Notes: generated by a model from the sequence alone, not told the origin. A stretch of DNA of 64,000 bases from Cellulomonas timonensis (GCF_900046455.1 NZ_FCOT01000013.1:248001-312000); one strand, 5' to 3'; counted from the first letter of the stretch, positions 47,577-56,154 are shown. Translations and numbers: made by a program.

Positions 47577-47653
47577 GCCGGGTCGAGCCGCTGGGCTGCG
47601 TCAAGGCCGGGATCACCAGCCCGACGGCCGGAACCGGTAACCTGTCCCGTCGC

Positions 47654-47727
47654 GGGCCAGTAGCTCAGCCGGTCAGAGCAGCGGACTCATAATCCGTCGG
47701 TCGTGGGTTCAAGCCCCACCTGGCCCA
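47654..47727 (+). tRNA. tRNA with CAU anticodon (elongator Met or Ile2)
   Basis: A 74-base cloverleaf: acceptor GGGCCAG/CTGGCCC with A73, D arm GCTCAGCCGGTCAGAGC, anticodon stem CGGAC/GTCCG type with loop containing CAT, T loop TTCAAGC. The GGGCC acceptor start resembles isoleucine tRNAs, so it may be the Ile2 tRNA whose C34 is changed to lysidine by TilS; sequence alone does not settle it. CCA is not encoded. Confidence 0.93.
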
Positions 47728-47800
47728 CCGTCGCACGGGTGCGTCCATGTGCCCGGCAGCACGAGCCGCCACGAGGCGCCTGACGGGCCTCAAGCGAGAC

Positions 47801-47833
47801 AGGGCGCCTCATCCGCACAGGATGAGGCGCCCT
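47801..47833. terminator. Terminator hairpin downstream of the CAU tRNA
   Basis: A 14-bp perfect stem (AGGGCGCCTCATCC against GGATGAGGCGCCCT) around loop GCACA. The stretch from here to 48015 shows no gene. Confidence 0.7.
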
Positions 47834-48015
47834 CGCCTGCCGTGGACATCTCGCCACCACGTCCCGCTCGCGCCTGGACGTTGCGCCGAGCATAGAGGGG
47901 ACTTTGGTCCCGCGCATCGGGGCGTCGCCGATGTCTGCATTCCTCCTGTCTTCGCGCGGAGGACGCCATTACAGACGGATGTTCAGGACACCGCCCGATT
48001 TCACCCGGTGGTTTC

Positions 48016-48044
48016 TTGCACGCTTGTCCAGTTTCCTGCATAGT
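48016..48044 (+). promoter_or_regulatory. Promoter of the riboswitch-bldC transcript
   Basis: -35 TTGCAC (48016-48021), 17-bp spacer, -10 CATAGT (48039-48044). Transcription would start near 48051, directly at the 5' edge of the riboswitch. Confidence 0.6.
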
Positions 48045-48051
48045 TCAGGGC

Positions 48052-48129
48052 GTCAGCGAGAACGGCAAACCCGCCGCGAGGTGGGGACGCAAAGCCACGG
48101 GGCCTACACGGTTAGCCGAGCTACCGAAC
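48052..48129 (+). promoter_or_regulatory. Class I cyclic-di-GMP riboswitch (GEMM-I)
   Basis: The conserved core is nearly complete. GGCAAAC (48064-48070) opens the first helix; a hairpin of six pairs (48070-48075 with 48080-48085) is capped by the GNRA loop GCGA; then GGGACGCAAAGCC (48084-48096) matches the family consensus exactly; GGGGCCTA follows; and a second hairpin, CGGTTAGC/GCTACCG around CGA (48109-48126), has the AGCC...TACCGA receptor-arm pattern. It lies in the 5' leader of the bldC-type gene, ending a few bases before its SD (AGGAG at 48133-48137). No terminator lies between, so control of translation is the likely mode. Confidence 0.9.
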
Positions 48130-48145
48130 GACAGGAGTCAGAGTC

Positions 48146-48376
48146 ATGGCCATTACCACCCCCAACCGCAACGAGTCCGCCACGCAGATGCCGGGTGCGC
48201 TGCTCACGCCCGGTGAGGTGGCAGTCCTGTTCCGCGTCGACCCGAAGACGGTCACGCGCTGGGCCCAGGCGGGCAAGCTCTCGGCAGTGCGGACCCTCGG
48301 TGGGCACCGTCGCTTCCACGAGGCCGAGGTCCGCGAGCTGCTGACGGGCGTCCCGCAGCAGCGCACCGAGGGCTGA
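48146..48376 (+). CDS. bldC: BldC-type small MerR-like DNA-binding regulator
   Basis: A protein of 76 residues consisting of one MerR-type winged helix-turn-helix: LLTPGEVAVLFRVDPKTVTR, WAQAGKLSAVRTLGGHRRFHEAEVRELL, GVPQQRTEG. This matches Streptomyces BldC closely, which binds direct repeats cooperatively and controls the timing of development. It lacks the dimerisation helix and effector domain of classical MerR proteins. The organism group does not sporulate, so the role here differs. ATG 48146 follows an AGGAG SD, and the leader holds a c-di-GMP riboswitch. Confidence 0.92.
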   Translation: MAITTPNRNESATQMPGALLTPGEVAVLFRVDPKTVTRWAQAGKLSAVRTLGGHRRFHEAEVRELLTGVPQQRTEG

Positions 48377-48392
48377 TTCCACAGCACACGTC

Positions 48393-48428
48393 GACGAAGG
48401 CCCCGGGGATGAACCCGGGGCCTTCGTC
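48393..48428. terminator. Bidirectional terminator between bldC and the TetR gene
   Basis: A 15-bp perfect stem (GACGAAGGCCCCGGG against CCCGGGGCCTTCGTC) with a six-base loop, between convergent genes. Confidence 0.85.
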
Positions 48429-48451
48429 ATGTGCGTGGTGGGTGGGCGTGA

Positions 48452-49057
48452 TCAGTACGCGTCGAGCACCGTCGCGAGGACCGACTGCCGCACGTCGGCC
48501 ACGGGCCGGTGCGGCTGGAATGCGAGCCATTCGAGGCCGGTGACGAGCGTGGCGCCGAAGATCGCCGCGGCCGTCAGACTCGGGTCCAGGTCGGGGCGGC
48601 TCGCGGCGACGGCGTCGGCGAAGATGCCCATGGACTCCTCGCGCACCAGTCGGATCGACTCCTGCCAGTCGCGCCCGGTGCGGAAGATCTCGGCGACCAT
48701 GAGCTTCGCGAAGTCGGGGTGCGTCCGCACCTGGTCGAGCAGCTCGGACACGAGGGCCTCGATCGCCGCACGGCCCTCGAGGCCGTCGGCGGCGGCCCGC
48801 AGGGCGGTCGTGAGGCGGCCCACGCCCTCGACGATCACGGCCTCGAACAGCGCCGTCTTCGAGCCGAAGTTGTAGTAAATGCTGCCCTTGGCCACTCCGG
48901 CCTCCGACGCGATGTCGTCGACAGACGTCGCCGAGAAGCCACGGTCGGCGATGAGCGAGACGGCCGCGTCCACGATGACGGCACGGGTCCCGGCCCCGCG
49001 GTCGCCGCGTCCGGATCGACGCGGGGGTGCTGCGGGGCCGGGAGGCGTGCTGGTCAT
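48452..49057 (-). CDS. TetR-family transcriptional regulator
   Basis: A protein of 201 residues from ATG 49057. The helix-turn-helix region is AAVSLIADRGFSATSVDDIASEAGVAKGSIYYNFGSKTALFEAV. The C-terminal ligand domain is helical. It is the last gene of an operon, 13 bases after the YhgE/Pip gene, and a 14-bp palindrome at the head of that operon is its likely operator. The ligand is unknown, probably a membrane-active or lipophilic compound. Confidence 0.92.
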   Translation of the reverse strand: MTSTPPGPAAPPRRSGRGDRGAGTRAVIVDAAVSLIADRGFSATSVDDIASEAGVAKGSIYYNFGSKTALFEAVIVEGVGRLTTALRAAADGLEGRAAIEALVSELLDQVRTHPDFAKLMVAEIFRTGRDWQESIRLVREESMGIFADAVAASRPDLDPSLTAAAIFGATLVTGLEWLAFQPHRPVADVRQSVLATVLDAY

Positions 49058-49070
49058 GGAGGGCAGCCTG

Positions 49071-51206
49071 TCAGATCTCGAGGGCGGGGTGCAGCCGCGA
49101 CAGGCTCCAGGTCCGGAGCCGGCCGGCACGCCACGCGGTCACGGCGAGCGAGCCGATCAGCACCGCGACGAGGTAGGCCACCGCGCCCCAGAGCCGCGCG
49201 TCCACCCCGCCCGTGATGACCTCGCGCAGGCCGGTCACGGCGTAGCTCATGGGCAGCAGCGGGTGCACGGCCCGGAAGAACAGCGGAGTGGTCTCCACGG
49301 GGTAGGTGCCGCCCGAGGACGCCAGCTGCAGCATCAGCAGCGCGAGGATCGCGACCTTGCCCGCCGCGGGGCCGAGCACCGTCGTGAGCATCTGCTGGAG
49401 TGCGAGGAACGCGGCGACGATCAGCAGCGTGAACGCGACGGTCCCCGCGGCGCTGTGCATCTCGAGCCCGACACCCCAGTGGGTGACGCCCAGCATGACG
49501 GCGACCTGGCCGACGCCGATGATCATCGCGGGCATGAACCCTGCCAGGGCCACCCGCAGCCCGGACGCACGCGTCGCGAGGGCGCGGGTGGGCAGCGGGC
49601 GCAGCAGCAGCCAGGTGATGAGCGACCCGACGAACAGCGCGAGCGGGAGGAAGAAGGGCGCGAAGCCCTCACCGAAGCCCTCGGCGGTCGCGAGGTCGGC
49701 CTCCGTGACCGACACGGGCGAGCTGATCATCTCCGCGCGGTCGGTGCGCAGGCTGGCGTCGTCGTGGGGGATCGCGTCCGCGCCGCTGGCCAGTGCGTCG
49801 GCGAGCGTCTGTGTGCCCTCGCCCAACTGGTCGCTGCCGTCGGCGACCTGGCCGGCGCCGTCCGCGAGCTCGCTTGTCCCCGCCGCGAGCTCGCCTGCGC
49901 CGGAGGCGAGGGTGGAGGCGCCCGTGGCGAGCGTCGAGGACCCGGTGGCGAGCGCCTGGGACCCCGAGGCGAGGGACTGGGCGCCGTCGGCGACCTGAGC
50001 GGCGCCGTCGGCGAGGGACCCGGCGCCTGTGGCGAGCTCGTTGGCGCCGCTCGAGAGGGAGCCGAGCCCGCTGCTGAGCGCCGAGGCGCCCTGGGCGACC
50101 TGTGCCGCTCCTGCGTCCAGCTGGGCGAGCTGCCCCGACATGGCTGTGAGGGTGGCGCTGCTGGGCAGCTGGGACTGGGCCTTCTGGAGGCCGGTGAGGA
50201 GCTGGGACGCCGTGGCGTCACCGGCCGTGGCGCGGGCTCCCAGGTAGCTGCCGATCTGCGTCAGGCCGGACTGGAGCTCGGGGAGGGTCGACGTGAGCGC
50301 GCCCACTTGCGTGACGGTGCTGTGCACGCCCGCGGCGACGTCGCCCGCGCCGCTGGCGAGGGTCGTCGAGGAGGAGGCCGCGGTCGCGGCGCCGTCGGCC
50401 AGGGATGTGGCTCCGGCGGACAGGCTCGCTGCGCCGTCGGCTGCCGAGGCGGCCCCGGTGGCGAGCGTGCCCGCGCCCGTGGCGACCTGTTGCGAGCCCG
50501 AGACGAGGGCCTGCGAGCCGGAGACGAGCTGCTGCGACCCGTCCGCCAAGGCCGCTGCGCCTGCGGCGGCGCTCGACGCGCCGTCCGCCACCTCATGGGC
50601 GCCGTCGGAGAGCTGTCCGCCCGCCGCGCGCAGGGTCAAGGCGCCATCGGAGGCCTGGGCGAACCCGTCGCGCGCCGACCCGAGGCCCACGAGCACCTGG
50701 TCGACGACCTGCTCGCCGATCGTCGCCGAGACGGCGGACTGGATCTGCGTCATCGCGGACCGGCCGAGCGTCGAGGCGAGGAACGAGTTCGCGTCGTTGT
50801 ACGTCACGAGCAGCTGCGCGGTGGTGGGCGAGTCGCCCGCCGCCGACGCGATGTCGGCGGAGAAGTCGGCGGGCACGGTGACCGCGAAGTAGTACGTGCC
50901 GTCGGAGACGCCGTCGGCGGCCTCGTCGGCGTCGACCTCGACCCAGCCCAGGTCGCCCGACTCGAGCAGTCGGTCGGTCACGTCGGCGCCGGCGTCGAGC
51001 CGTTCGCCGTCGACCTCTGTGCCCTGGTCGGCGTTGACGAGGGCGACGGGCAGCCGGTCCATGTTGCCGGTCGGGTCCCAGAAGGCCCAGAGGTAGAGCG
51101 CCCCGTAGAGCAGGGGGACGAGGATCATCGCGGCGACGGCGAGCCGGGGGAGCCGGCCGCGGCGGAACCGGCGGAGCTCGGTTCCGGTCGAGGTGAGGGA
51201 GAGCAT
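49071..51206 (-). CDS. YhgE/Pip-family membrane protein
   Basis: A protein of 711 residues. One N-terminal membrane segment (LAVAAMILVPLLYGALYLWAF, about 22-42) leads into the YhgE domain (LPVALVNADQGTEVDGERLDAG). The middle (about 200-480) is a long alanine/glycine/serine-rich array with an approximate seven-residue period (repeats such as GAQSLASGSQALATG), likely a helical rod. Five to six membrane segments follow (ABC-2-like domain). It pairs with an ABC-type ATPase-like gene 50 bases upstream and a TetR regulator. The family includes phage infection protein and transporters of siderophores or lipids. Confidence 0.9.
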   Translation of the reverse strand: MLSLTSTGTELRRFRRGRLPRLAVAAMILVPLLYGALYLWAFWDPTGNMDRLPVALVNADQGTEVDGERLDAGADVTDRLLESGDLGWVEVDADEAADGVSDGTYYFAVTVPADFSADIASAAGDSPTTAQLLVTYNDANSFLASTLGRSAMTQIQSAVSATIGEQVVDQVLVGLGSARDGFAQASDGALTLRAAGGQLSDGAHEVADGASSAAAGAAALADGSQQLVSGSQALVSGSQQVATGAGTLATGAASAADGAASLSAGATSLADGAATAASSSTTLASGAGDVAAGVHSTVTQVGALTSTLPELQSGLTQIGSYLGARATAGDATASQLLTGLQKAQSQLPSSATLTAMSGQLAQLDAGAAQVAQGASALSSGLGSLSSGANELATGAGSLADGAAQVADGAQSLASGSQALATGSSTLATGASTLASGAGELAAGTSELADGAGQVADGSDQLGEGTQTLADALASGADAIPHDDASLRTDRAEMISSPVSVTEADLATAEGFGEGFAPFFLPLALFVGSLITWLLLRPLPTRALATRASGLRVALAGFMPAMIIGVGQVAVMLGVTHWGVGLEMHSAAGTVAFTLLIVAAFLALQQMLTTVLGPAAGKVAILALLMLQLASSGGTYPVETTPLFFRAVHPLLPMSYAVTGLREVITGGVDARLWGAVAYLVAVLIGSLAVTAWRAGRLRTWSLSRLHPALEI

Positions 51207-51255
51207 CGGGGTCCTTCGAGGCGGGGGCTGCGCGCGGGCGCGGCGGGGAGGAGGA

Positions 51256-52053
51256 TCAGTCGGCGTGCAGGGCGCGCGGCCCCGTCGCGAGGGTGAGTTG
51301 CTCGGGTCGGCGGTTCCAGCGCATGCGCGCGACCTCGTCGAGCGAGGCGACGGAGGCGATGACCGTGACGCCGCCCAGGGCGAGCGCCTCGAGCCGGGTC
51401 CAGACGAACTGGCGGCGCACGGAGTCGTGCACCTGGTCGACGTCGTCGACGACGAGCAGATCGGGCTGCTGTGCCATGGCGAGGGTGACGCGCAGGAGCA
51501 TCACGTCGACCTCGTCGAGGTCCCACACGAGGCTGCCGACGCGCGGCAGCGGTCGCTCGCCGAACACGGGCCGGATGAGGCGCGCCAGCTCGCGCTGGTC
51601 CACGCGGGGTGTGCGGCGGTACCAGGGGGAGAGCCAGGCGAGGCGCTCGCGGACCGTCTCGCCGACGGTCACAGACTCGTCGAGCTCGTCGATGCCGTGG
51701 AACCCGGCGATGGCCGCGCGCCGCTGGACGGCGGTGCGCCGACTGGGCAGCGGCTCGCCGAGCACCGTCAGCGAGCTCGCCTTGTCGGGCAGCATGCGGC
51801 CCGCGAGGGTGAGTAGCAGGCTCGAGCGGCCGCCGCCCTGGGGGGCCTGCACCACCAGCAGCGCGCCGCGCGGGACCTCGAGGTCGAGGGGGCCGTAGAC
51901 GAGCCCGCGGCTGCCGTGCAGCGCGAGGCCGCGGGCCGTGACGGCGAGATCGGTGGCCTGGCGTGTGCTGGCCGGGGAGCCGGTGTCGGGGTCCAGCTGC
52001 TCGGTGGGGAGCGCGGTGGCGCCGTCGTGGCGACCCTGGATGGCGTGCTGCAC
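51256..52053 (-). CDS. Degenerate ABC ATPase-like protein
   Basis: A protein of 265 residues from GTG 52053 with a GAGAGG SD. The fold follows an ABC nucleotide-binding domain, but key residues differ: the Walker A reads APQGGGRSS with Arg for the invariant Lys, the LSGGQ signature is replaced by WDLDEVD, and Walker B ends VVDDVDQ with Asp for the catalytic Glu. ATP hydrolysis is therefore doubtful; it may bind nucleotide as a regulator of the YhgE/Pip protein encoded next. Confidence 0.8.
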   Translation of the reverse strand: MQHAIQGRHDGATALPTEQLDPDTGSPASTRQATDLAVTARGLALHGSRGLVYGPLDLEVPRGALLVVQAPQGGGRSSLLLTLAGRMLPDKASSLTVLGEPLPSRRTAVQRRAAIAGFHGIDELDESVTVGETVRERLAWLSPWYRRTPRVDQRELARLIRPVFGERPLPRVGSLVWDLDEVDVMLLRVTLAMAQQPDLLVVDDVDQVHDSVRRQFVWTRLEALALGGVTVIASVASLDEVARMRWNRRPEQLTLATGPRALHAD

Positions 52054-52073
52054 GGTGTGCCTCTCGCTGTTGG

Positions 52074-52087
52074 ACTGACCGGTCAGT
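52074..52087. promoter_or_regulatory. TetR-type palindromic operator
   Basis: ACTGACCGGTCAGT is a perfect 14-bp palindrome 21 bases upstream of the ATPase-like gene. On the minus strand a TACTTT -10-like box lies just before it, so repressor would sit on the transcription start. The operon's own TetR protein is the likely binder. Confidence 0.7.
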
Positions 52088-52233
52088 GCAAAAGTAGGAC
52101 GACTCGTGGCGCGCTGCAAGCGAGATGGCCCCGGCGCGGTGTTCGGTGAGTCACATGGCTCATGCCGGCTCCTGCGGAATCGGCGTTCGCCCCGCCACGC
52201 CTGGACCTCGAAACGCATGCCCTCCGCGCATGA

Positions 52234-52239
52234 AACAAT
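52234..52239 (+). promoter_or_regulatory. -10 box AACAAT of def
   Basis: AACAAT ends six bases before ATG 52246. Confidence 0.5.
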
Positions 52240-52245
52240 CCGGCC

Positions 52246-52734
52246 ATGGCGATGAGAGAGATCCGCACGGTCGGCGACCCGGTCCTGCGCACCCCCTGTG
52301 ACCCGATCACCACTGTTGACGAGCGCGTCCGCTCGCTTGTCGCGGACCTTGTCGAGACGGTCGACTACGAGGGCAGGGCGGGACTCGCCGCCAACCAGAT
52401 CGGTGTGAACCTGCGGGCGTTCTCCTGGAACATCGACGACGAGGTCGGCTACGTGCTGAACCCGACGATCGTGGAACTGTCCGACGACTACCAGGACGGC
52501 GACGAGGGCTGCCTGTCCGTGCCGGGCCTCTGGTACCCGACGCGCCGCGCGTGGTACGCCCGCGTGGTCGGCGTCGACCTTGACGGCAACGAGGTCGTCG
52601 TCGAGGGAACCGAGCTCATGGCCCGCTGCCTGCAGCACGAGGTCGACCACCTCGACGGGATGCTCTACCTGGACCGCCTCGACCGCGCGGTCCGCAAGAA
52701 GGCCATGCGGACCATCCGCGAGCAGCTCGCCTGA
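52246..52734 (+). CDS. def: Peptide deformylase
   Basis: A protein of 162 residues with the three metal/active-site motifs: [17 protein letters not shown] (Cys ligand) and [12 protein letters not shown] (two His ligands and catalytic Glu). It removes the formyl group from new proteins. Actinobacteria often carry several copies; this is a short standard form. Confidence 0.97.
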   Translation: MAMREIRTVGDPVLRTPCDPITTVDERVRSLVADLVETVDYEGRAGLAANQIGVNLRAFSWNIDDEVGYVLNPTIVELSDDYQDGDEGCLSVPGLWYPTRRAWYARVVGVDLDGNEVVVEGTELMARCLQHEVDHLDGMLYLDRLDRAVRKKAMRTIREQLA

Positions 52735-52897
52735 CCAGCGGTTCTCTCCGATAAATCGGGGCGATTCGCCCGACGGCTGGCGTCACGTCCCAGCCGTCGG
52801 GCATGCTGTCCCCAGCACGCCGCGAGACCGTGCGCTACTCCCGGGAACGGGCTGAGGTCGTTGGGGAAGACGAACCTCGATCCGTCAGGAGGGCGAC

Positions 52898-53398
52898 ATG
52901 GCAGGTGCGATCACCCGCGGTGTACTTTTCGTGCACTCAGCGCCGCGTGCGCTGTGCCCGCACTTGGAGTGGGCAGCAGGGAATCTTCTGGGGACCCGCG
53001 TGTCCTTGGACTGGACCCCGCAGCCGGCGGCGCGCGGCATGTACCGCGCTGAGCACTCGTGGCAGGGCGCCCCGGGAACCGGCGCCCGGCTCGCCTCCGC
53101 CCTCCGGGGCTGGACCCACCTGCGGTACGAGGTGACGGAGGAGGCCAGCCACGGCTCCGACGGCGCCCGGTGGAGCCACACTCCGGAGCTGGGCATCTTC
53201 CACGCGGCCACCGACGTGCACGGCAACGTCGTCGTGCCCGAGGACCGCATCCGCGCTGCGCTCACGCATGCGGCCGACCCGGCGCGGCTGCGCGCCGAGC
53301 TGGACCTTGCGCTGGGGCAGGCCTGGGACGACGAGCTCGAGTCGTTCCGCTACGCCGGCGCCGGCGCCCCCGTGCGCTGGCTGCACCGCGTCGGCTAG
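52898..53398 (+). CDS. DUF3145 family protein
   Basis: A protein of 166 residues of an actinobacteria-specific family: TRGVLFVHSAPRALCPHLEWAAG, DWTPQPAARGMYRAEHSWQG, RYEVTEEASHGSDG, and TPELGIFHAATDVHGNVVVPEDR. Function unknown. ATG 52898 has an AGGAGG SD. Confidence 0.93.
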   Translation: MAGAITRGVLFVHSAPRALCPHLEWAAGNLLGTRVSLDWTPQPAARGMYRAEHSWQGAPGTGARLASALRGWTHLRYEVTEEASHGSDGARWSHTPELGIFHAATDVHGNVVVPEDRIRAALTHAADPARLRAELDLALGQAWDDELESFRYAGAGAPVRWLHRVG

Positions 53399-53405
53399 AG
53401 CACAC

Positions 53406-53456
53406 GCACAGCAGAACGGCCCCGACGCGACGAGCGTCGGGGCCGTTCTGCTGTGC
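53406..53456. terminator. Strong bidirectional terminator
   Basis: A 23-bp perfect stem (53406-53428 with 53434-53456) around the loop GACGA, between the convergent DUF3145 and fabF genes. It begins eight bases after one stop and ends 12 bases before the other. Confidence 0.9.
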
Positions 53457-53467
53457 GCAGGGCGCGG

Positions 53468-54712
53468 TCAGGCGCTCGTGACGACCAATGCCACGTTGTG
53501 CCCGCCGAAGCCGAACGAGTTGTTGATCGCGGCCACCTGGCCGGTGCGGAGATCTCGCGGCTTGTCCCGCACGAGGTCCAGCACCAGCTCGGGGTCCGGG
53601 TCGGTGACGTTGATCGTCGGGGGCGCGGTGCGCTCCGAGATGGCGAGCACGGTGAAGATCGTCTCGAGCGCCCCGGCGCCGCCGAGCAGGTGCCCGGTCA
53701 TCGACTTGGTGGCGGAGAGCGCCACCTGGTCGGCGTCCGCGCCCAGCACCTCGCGGACGCCGCGCGCCTCGATGAGGTCGCCCACCACCGTCGAGGTGGC
53801 GTGGGCGTTGACGTGCACGACGTCGGAGGTGGTGACCTGGGCGTTCGTCAGCGCCTGGCGCATCGCCGCGATCTGGCCGCGGCCGTTCGGCTCCGGGGAG
53901 GTGATGTGGTAGCCGTCGCTGCTCAAACCGACGCCCGAGATCCGGGCGTACACGCGGGCGCCACGGGCGGCCGCATGCGCGGCGCTCTCGAGGACCACCA
54001 CGGCGGCGCCCTCGCCCAGCACGAAGCCGTCGCGGCTCACGTCGTAGGGCCGGGACGCGCCAGCGGGGTCGTCATTGCGCAATGACACGGTGCGCGAGGC
54101 GGCGAACGCGGCGATCGGCAGCGGGTGGATCGCCGCCTCGGTGCCGCCGGCCACCACCACGTCGGCCCTGCCGGAGCGGATCATCTCGACGGCGTAGCCG
54201 ATCGCCTCGGCGCCCGAGGCACAGGCGGAGACGAGGGCGTGGGCGCCCGCGCGGGCGCCGAGCTCCAGCTCGACGTAGGCGGCGGGGGAGTTGGGCATGA
54301 GCATGGGCACCGTCATCGGCAGGACACGCCGGGCGCCCTTCTCCCGGAGCGTGTCCCAGCCGTCGAGCGTGGTCCAGATGCCGCCGATGCCCGAGGACAC
54401 CACGGCGCCGAGCCGGTCCGGGTCGACCTCCGGCTTGCCGGCGTCTCCCCAGGCCTCGCGCGTCGCGATGATCGCGTACTGCGCAGAGGGGTCCATGCGC
54501 TTGATCTCCTGGCGCGGGAGCACCTCGGATGGGTGGACCTTGATCTGCGCCGCGAAGGTCACAGGGAGGTCATAGGTCTCGACCCAGTCGTTCTCGAAGG
54601 GCCGGGCTCCGGACTCGCCTGCGAGGGCAGCCCGCCAGGTGCTGGCCACATCCCCGCCCAGCGGGGTGGTGGCGCCCAGGCCGGTGACGACGACGTCGGT
54701 GACGGGGGTCAT
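53468..54712 (-). CDS. fabF: 3-oxoacyl-[acyl-carrier-protein] synthase II
   Basis: A protein of 414 residues with the Cys-His-His condensing-enzyme residues: VSACASGAEAIGYA (nucleophile Cys), VNAHATSTVVGD and NNSFGFGGHNV. It elongates acyl-ACP with malonyl-ACP. Last gene of the fabD-fabH-acpP-fabF operon. Confidence 0.96.
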   Translation of the reverse strand: MTPVTDVVVTGLGATTPLGGDVASTWRAALAGESGARPFENDWVETYDLPVTFAAQIKVHPSEVLPRQEIKRMDPSAQYAIIATREAWGDAGKPEVDPDRLGAVVSSGIGGIWTTLDGWDTLREKGARRVLPMTVPMLMPNSPAAYVELELGARAGAHALVSACASGAEAIGYAVEMIRSGRADVVVAGGTEAAIHPLPIAAFAASRTVSLRNDDPAGASRPYDVSRDGFVLGEGAAVVVLESAAHAAARGARVYARISGVGLSSDGYHITSPEPNGRGQIAAMRQALTNAQVTTSDVVHVNAHATSTVVGDLIEARGVREVLGADADQVALSATKSMTGHLLGGAGALETIFTVLAISERTAPPTINVTDPDPELVLDLVRDKPRDLRTGQVAAINNSFGFGGHNVALVVTSA

Positions 54713-54824
54713 GGCTGCTCCAGTTCGGTGGGGTGCGCGGCCAAGACCTGACCGTCAGGGCGCCGGTGGACGGCGCCGCGACGGCCAGGCCTGGACGCGG
54801 TCGAGCATGTGGGGCGGGCGAAGA

Positions 54825-55073
54825 TCAGGCCTGCGCCTTGGCGATGAAGGTCACGGCGTCGCCGACCGTCGCGAGGTTCTTGACCTCGTCGTCGGGGATC
54901 CGCACGTCGAACTTCTCCTCGGCGAGGGTCACGATCGTCATCATCGACAGCGAGTCGATGTCGAGGTCGTCGGTGAAGGACTTCTCGGGCAGGACGGAGT
55001 CGGTGGGAAGGCCGGTCTCCTCGCTGACGATCTCGGCCAGTCCGGCCAGGATCTCCTGCTCGCTGTGCGCCAT
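54825..55073 (-). CDS. acpP: Acyl carrier protein
   Basis: A protein of 82 residues. The phosphopantetheine site is the Ser of DLDIDSLSMM. ATG 55073 has an AAGGAG SD; a longer in-frame start is rejected. It carries growing acyl chains for the neighbouring Fab enzymes. Confidence 0.96.
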   Translation of the reverse strand: MAHSEQEILAGLAEIVSEETGLPTDSVLPEKSFTDDLDIDSLSMMTIVTLAEEKFDVRIPDDEVKNLATVGDAVTFIAKAQA

Positions 55074-55149
55074 CGGTGTTCTCCTTGGTTCGGTGATGTG
55101 GGGGTGAACGGGGCTGAACGCTACCGGGCGACGCACGCCGCCGGGGCGG

Positions 55150-56154
55150 TCAGGGCAGGACGACGACCTGGGCGGCGTAGACGAGGCCGGCGCCGAAGCC
55201 GATCTGCAGGGCCAGCGCTCCGCTCGACACCTGACCCTCGCGCAGCAGCCGCTCGGTCGCGAGCGGGATGGAGGCGGCCGACGTGTTGCCCGTGTCGGCG
55301 ATATCGCGCGCCACCGCCACCGACTCCGGCAGCTTCAGCTGCTTGATCATCTGGTCGATGATCCGCATGTTCGCCTGGTGGGGGATGAACGCGTCGATCT
55401 GGTCGGCCGTGACACCCGCGGCGTCCAGGGCCTTCTGCGCGACGGGGGCCATCTGCCACACCGCCCACTTGAAGACACTCTGGCCCTCCTGGCGCAGGGT
55501 GGGCCAGCCGGCGCCGTTGTCCCGGGTGTCGAGCCAGGAGTGGGTCTGGCGGATCGCCTGGGACTGCGAGCCGTCCGAGCCCCACACCGTGGGGCCGATG
55601 CCGGGGTAGTCCGACGCGCCGATGACCACGGCGCCCGCGCCGTCACCGAGCAGGAACGAGATGCTGCGGTCCGTCGGGTCGACGAAGTCGCTCATCTTCT
55701 CCGCGCCGATCACCAGCACGTTGCGGGCCGCGCCGGAGCGGACGAGCGCGTCGGCCTGCCCAATGCCGTAGCAGTAGCCCGCGCAGGCCGCCGAGATGTC
55801 GTAGGCAGCGGCGGGCGTGGCGCCGATCCGGTCGGCGAGGACCGCGGCGGCGGACGGCGTCTGGTGGAAGTAGGTGACGGTGGACACCAGCACCGCGTCG
55901 ATGTCGGCGCCGGTGAGGCCGGCGTCCTTGATCGCGGCGTTGGCGGCCTCCTCGGCGAGGTCGAGCACGCCGGTGCCCTCGGCGGCACGGCGTCGCGTGA
56001 CGATGCCGGTGCGCTGGCGGATCCACTCGTCGGAGGAGTCGATCGGGCCGGCCAGGTCGTCATTCGTCACGACGCGCTCGCCGCGCATGACACCCAGCCC
56101 GAGGATGCGGGAGTGCGCCGGTCCGGTGGACTGCGTGAGTGTGGGACGGGTCAC
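55150..56154 (-). CDS. fabH: 3-oxoacyl-[acyl-carrier-protein] synthase III
   Basis: A protein of 334 residues with catalytic Cys in ISAACAGYCYGI, His in FIPHQANMRII and Asn in DTGNTSAAS. It starts fatty acid synthesis by condensing acyl-CoA with malonyl-ACP. GTG 56154 overlaps the fabD stop by four bases (GTGA). Confidence 0.96.
   Translation of the reverse strand: MTRPTLTQSTGPAHSRILGLGVMRGERVVTNDDLAGPIDSSDEWIRQRTGIVTRRRAAEGTGVLDLAEEAANAAIKDAGLTGADIDAVLVSTVTYFHQTPSAAAVLADRIGATPAAAYDISAACAGYCYGIGQADALVRSGAARNVLVIGAEKMSDFVDPTDRSISFLLGDGAGAVVIGASDYPGIGPTVWGSDGSQSQAIRQTHSWLDTRDNGAGWPTLRQEGQSVFKWAVWQMAPVAQKALDAAGVTADQIDAFIPHQANMRIIDQMIKQLKLPESVAVARDIADTGNTSAASIPLATERLLREGQVSSGALALQIGFGAGLVYAAQVVVLP

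Noticed and set aside
47943-47950. CTCCTGTC, complementary to GACAGGAG around the bldC SD
   Set aside because: It lies upstream of the predicted promoter and so would not be in the bldC transcript; an eight-base match is likely chance.
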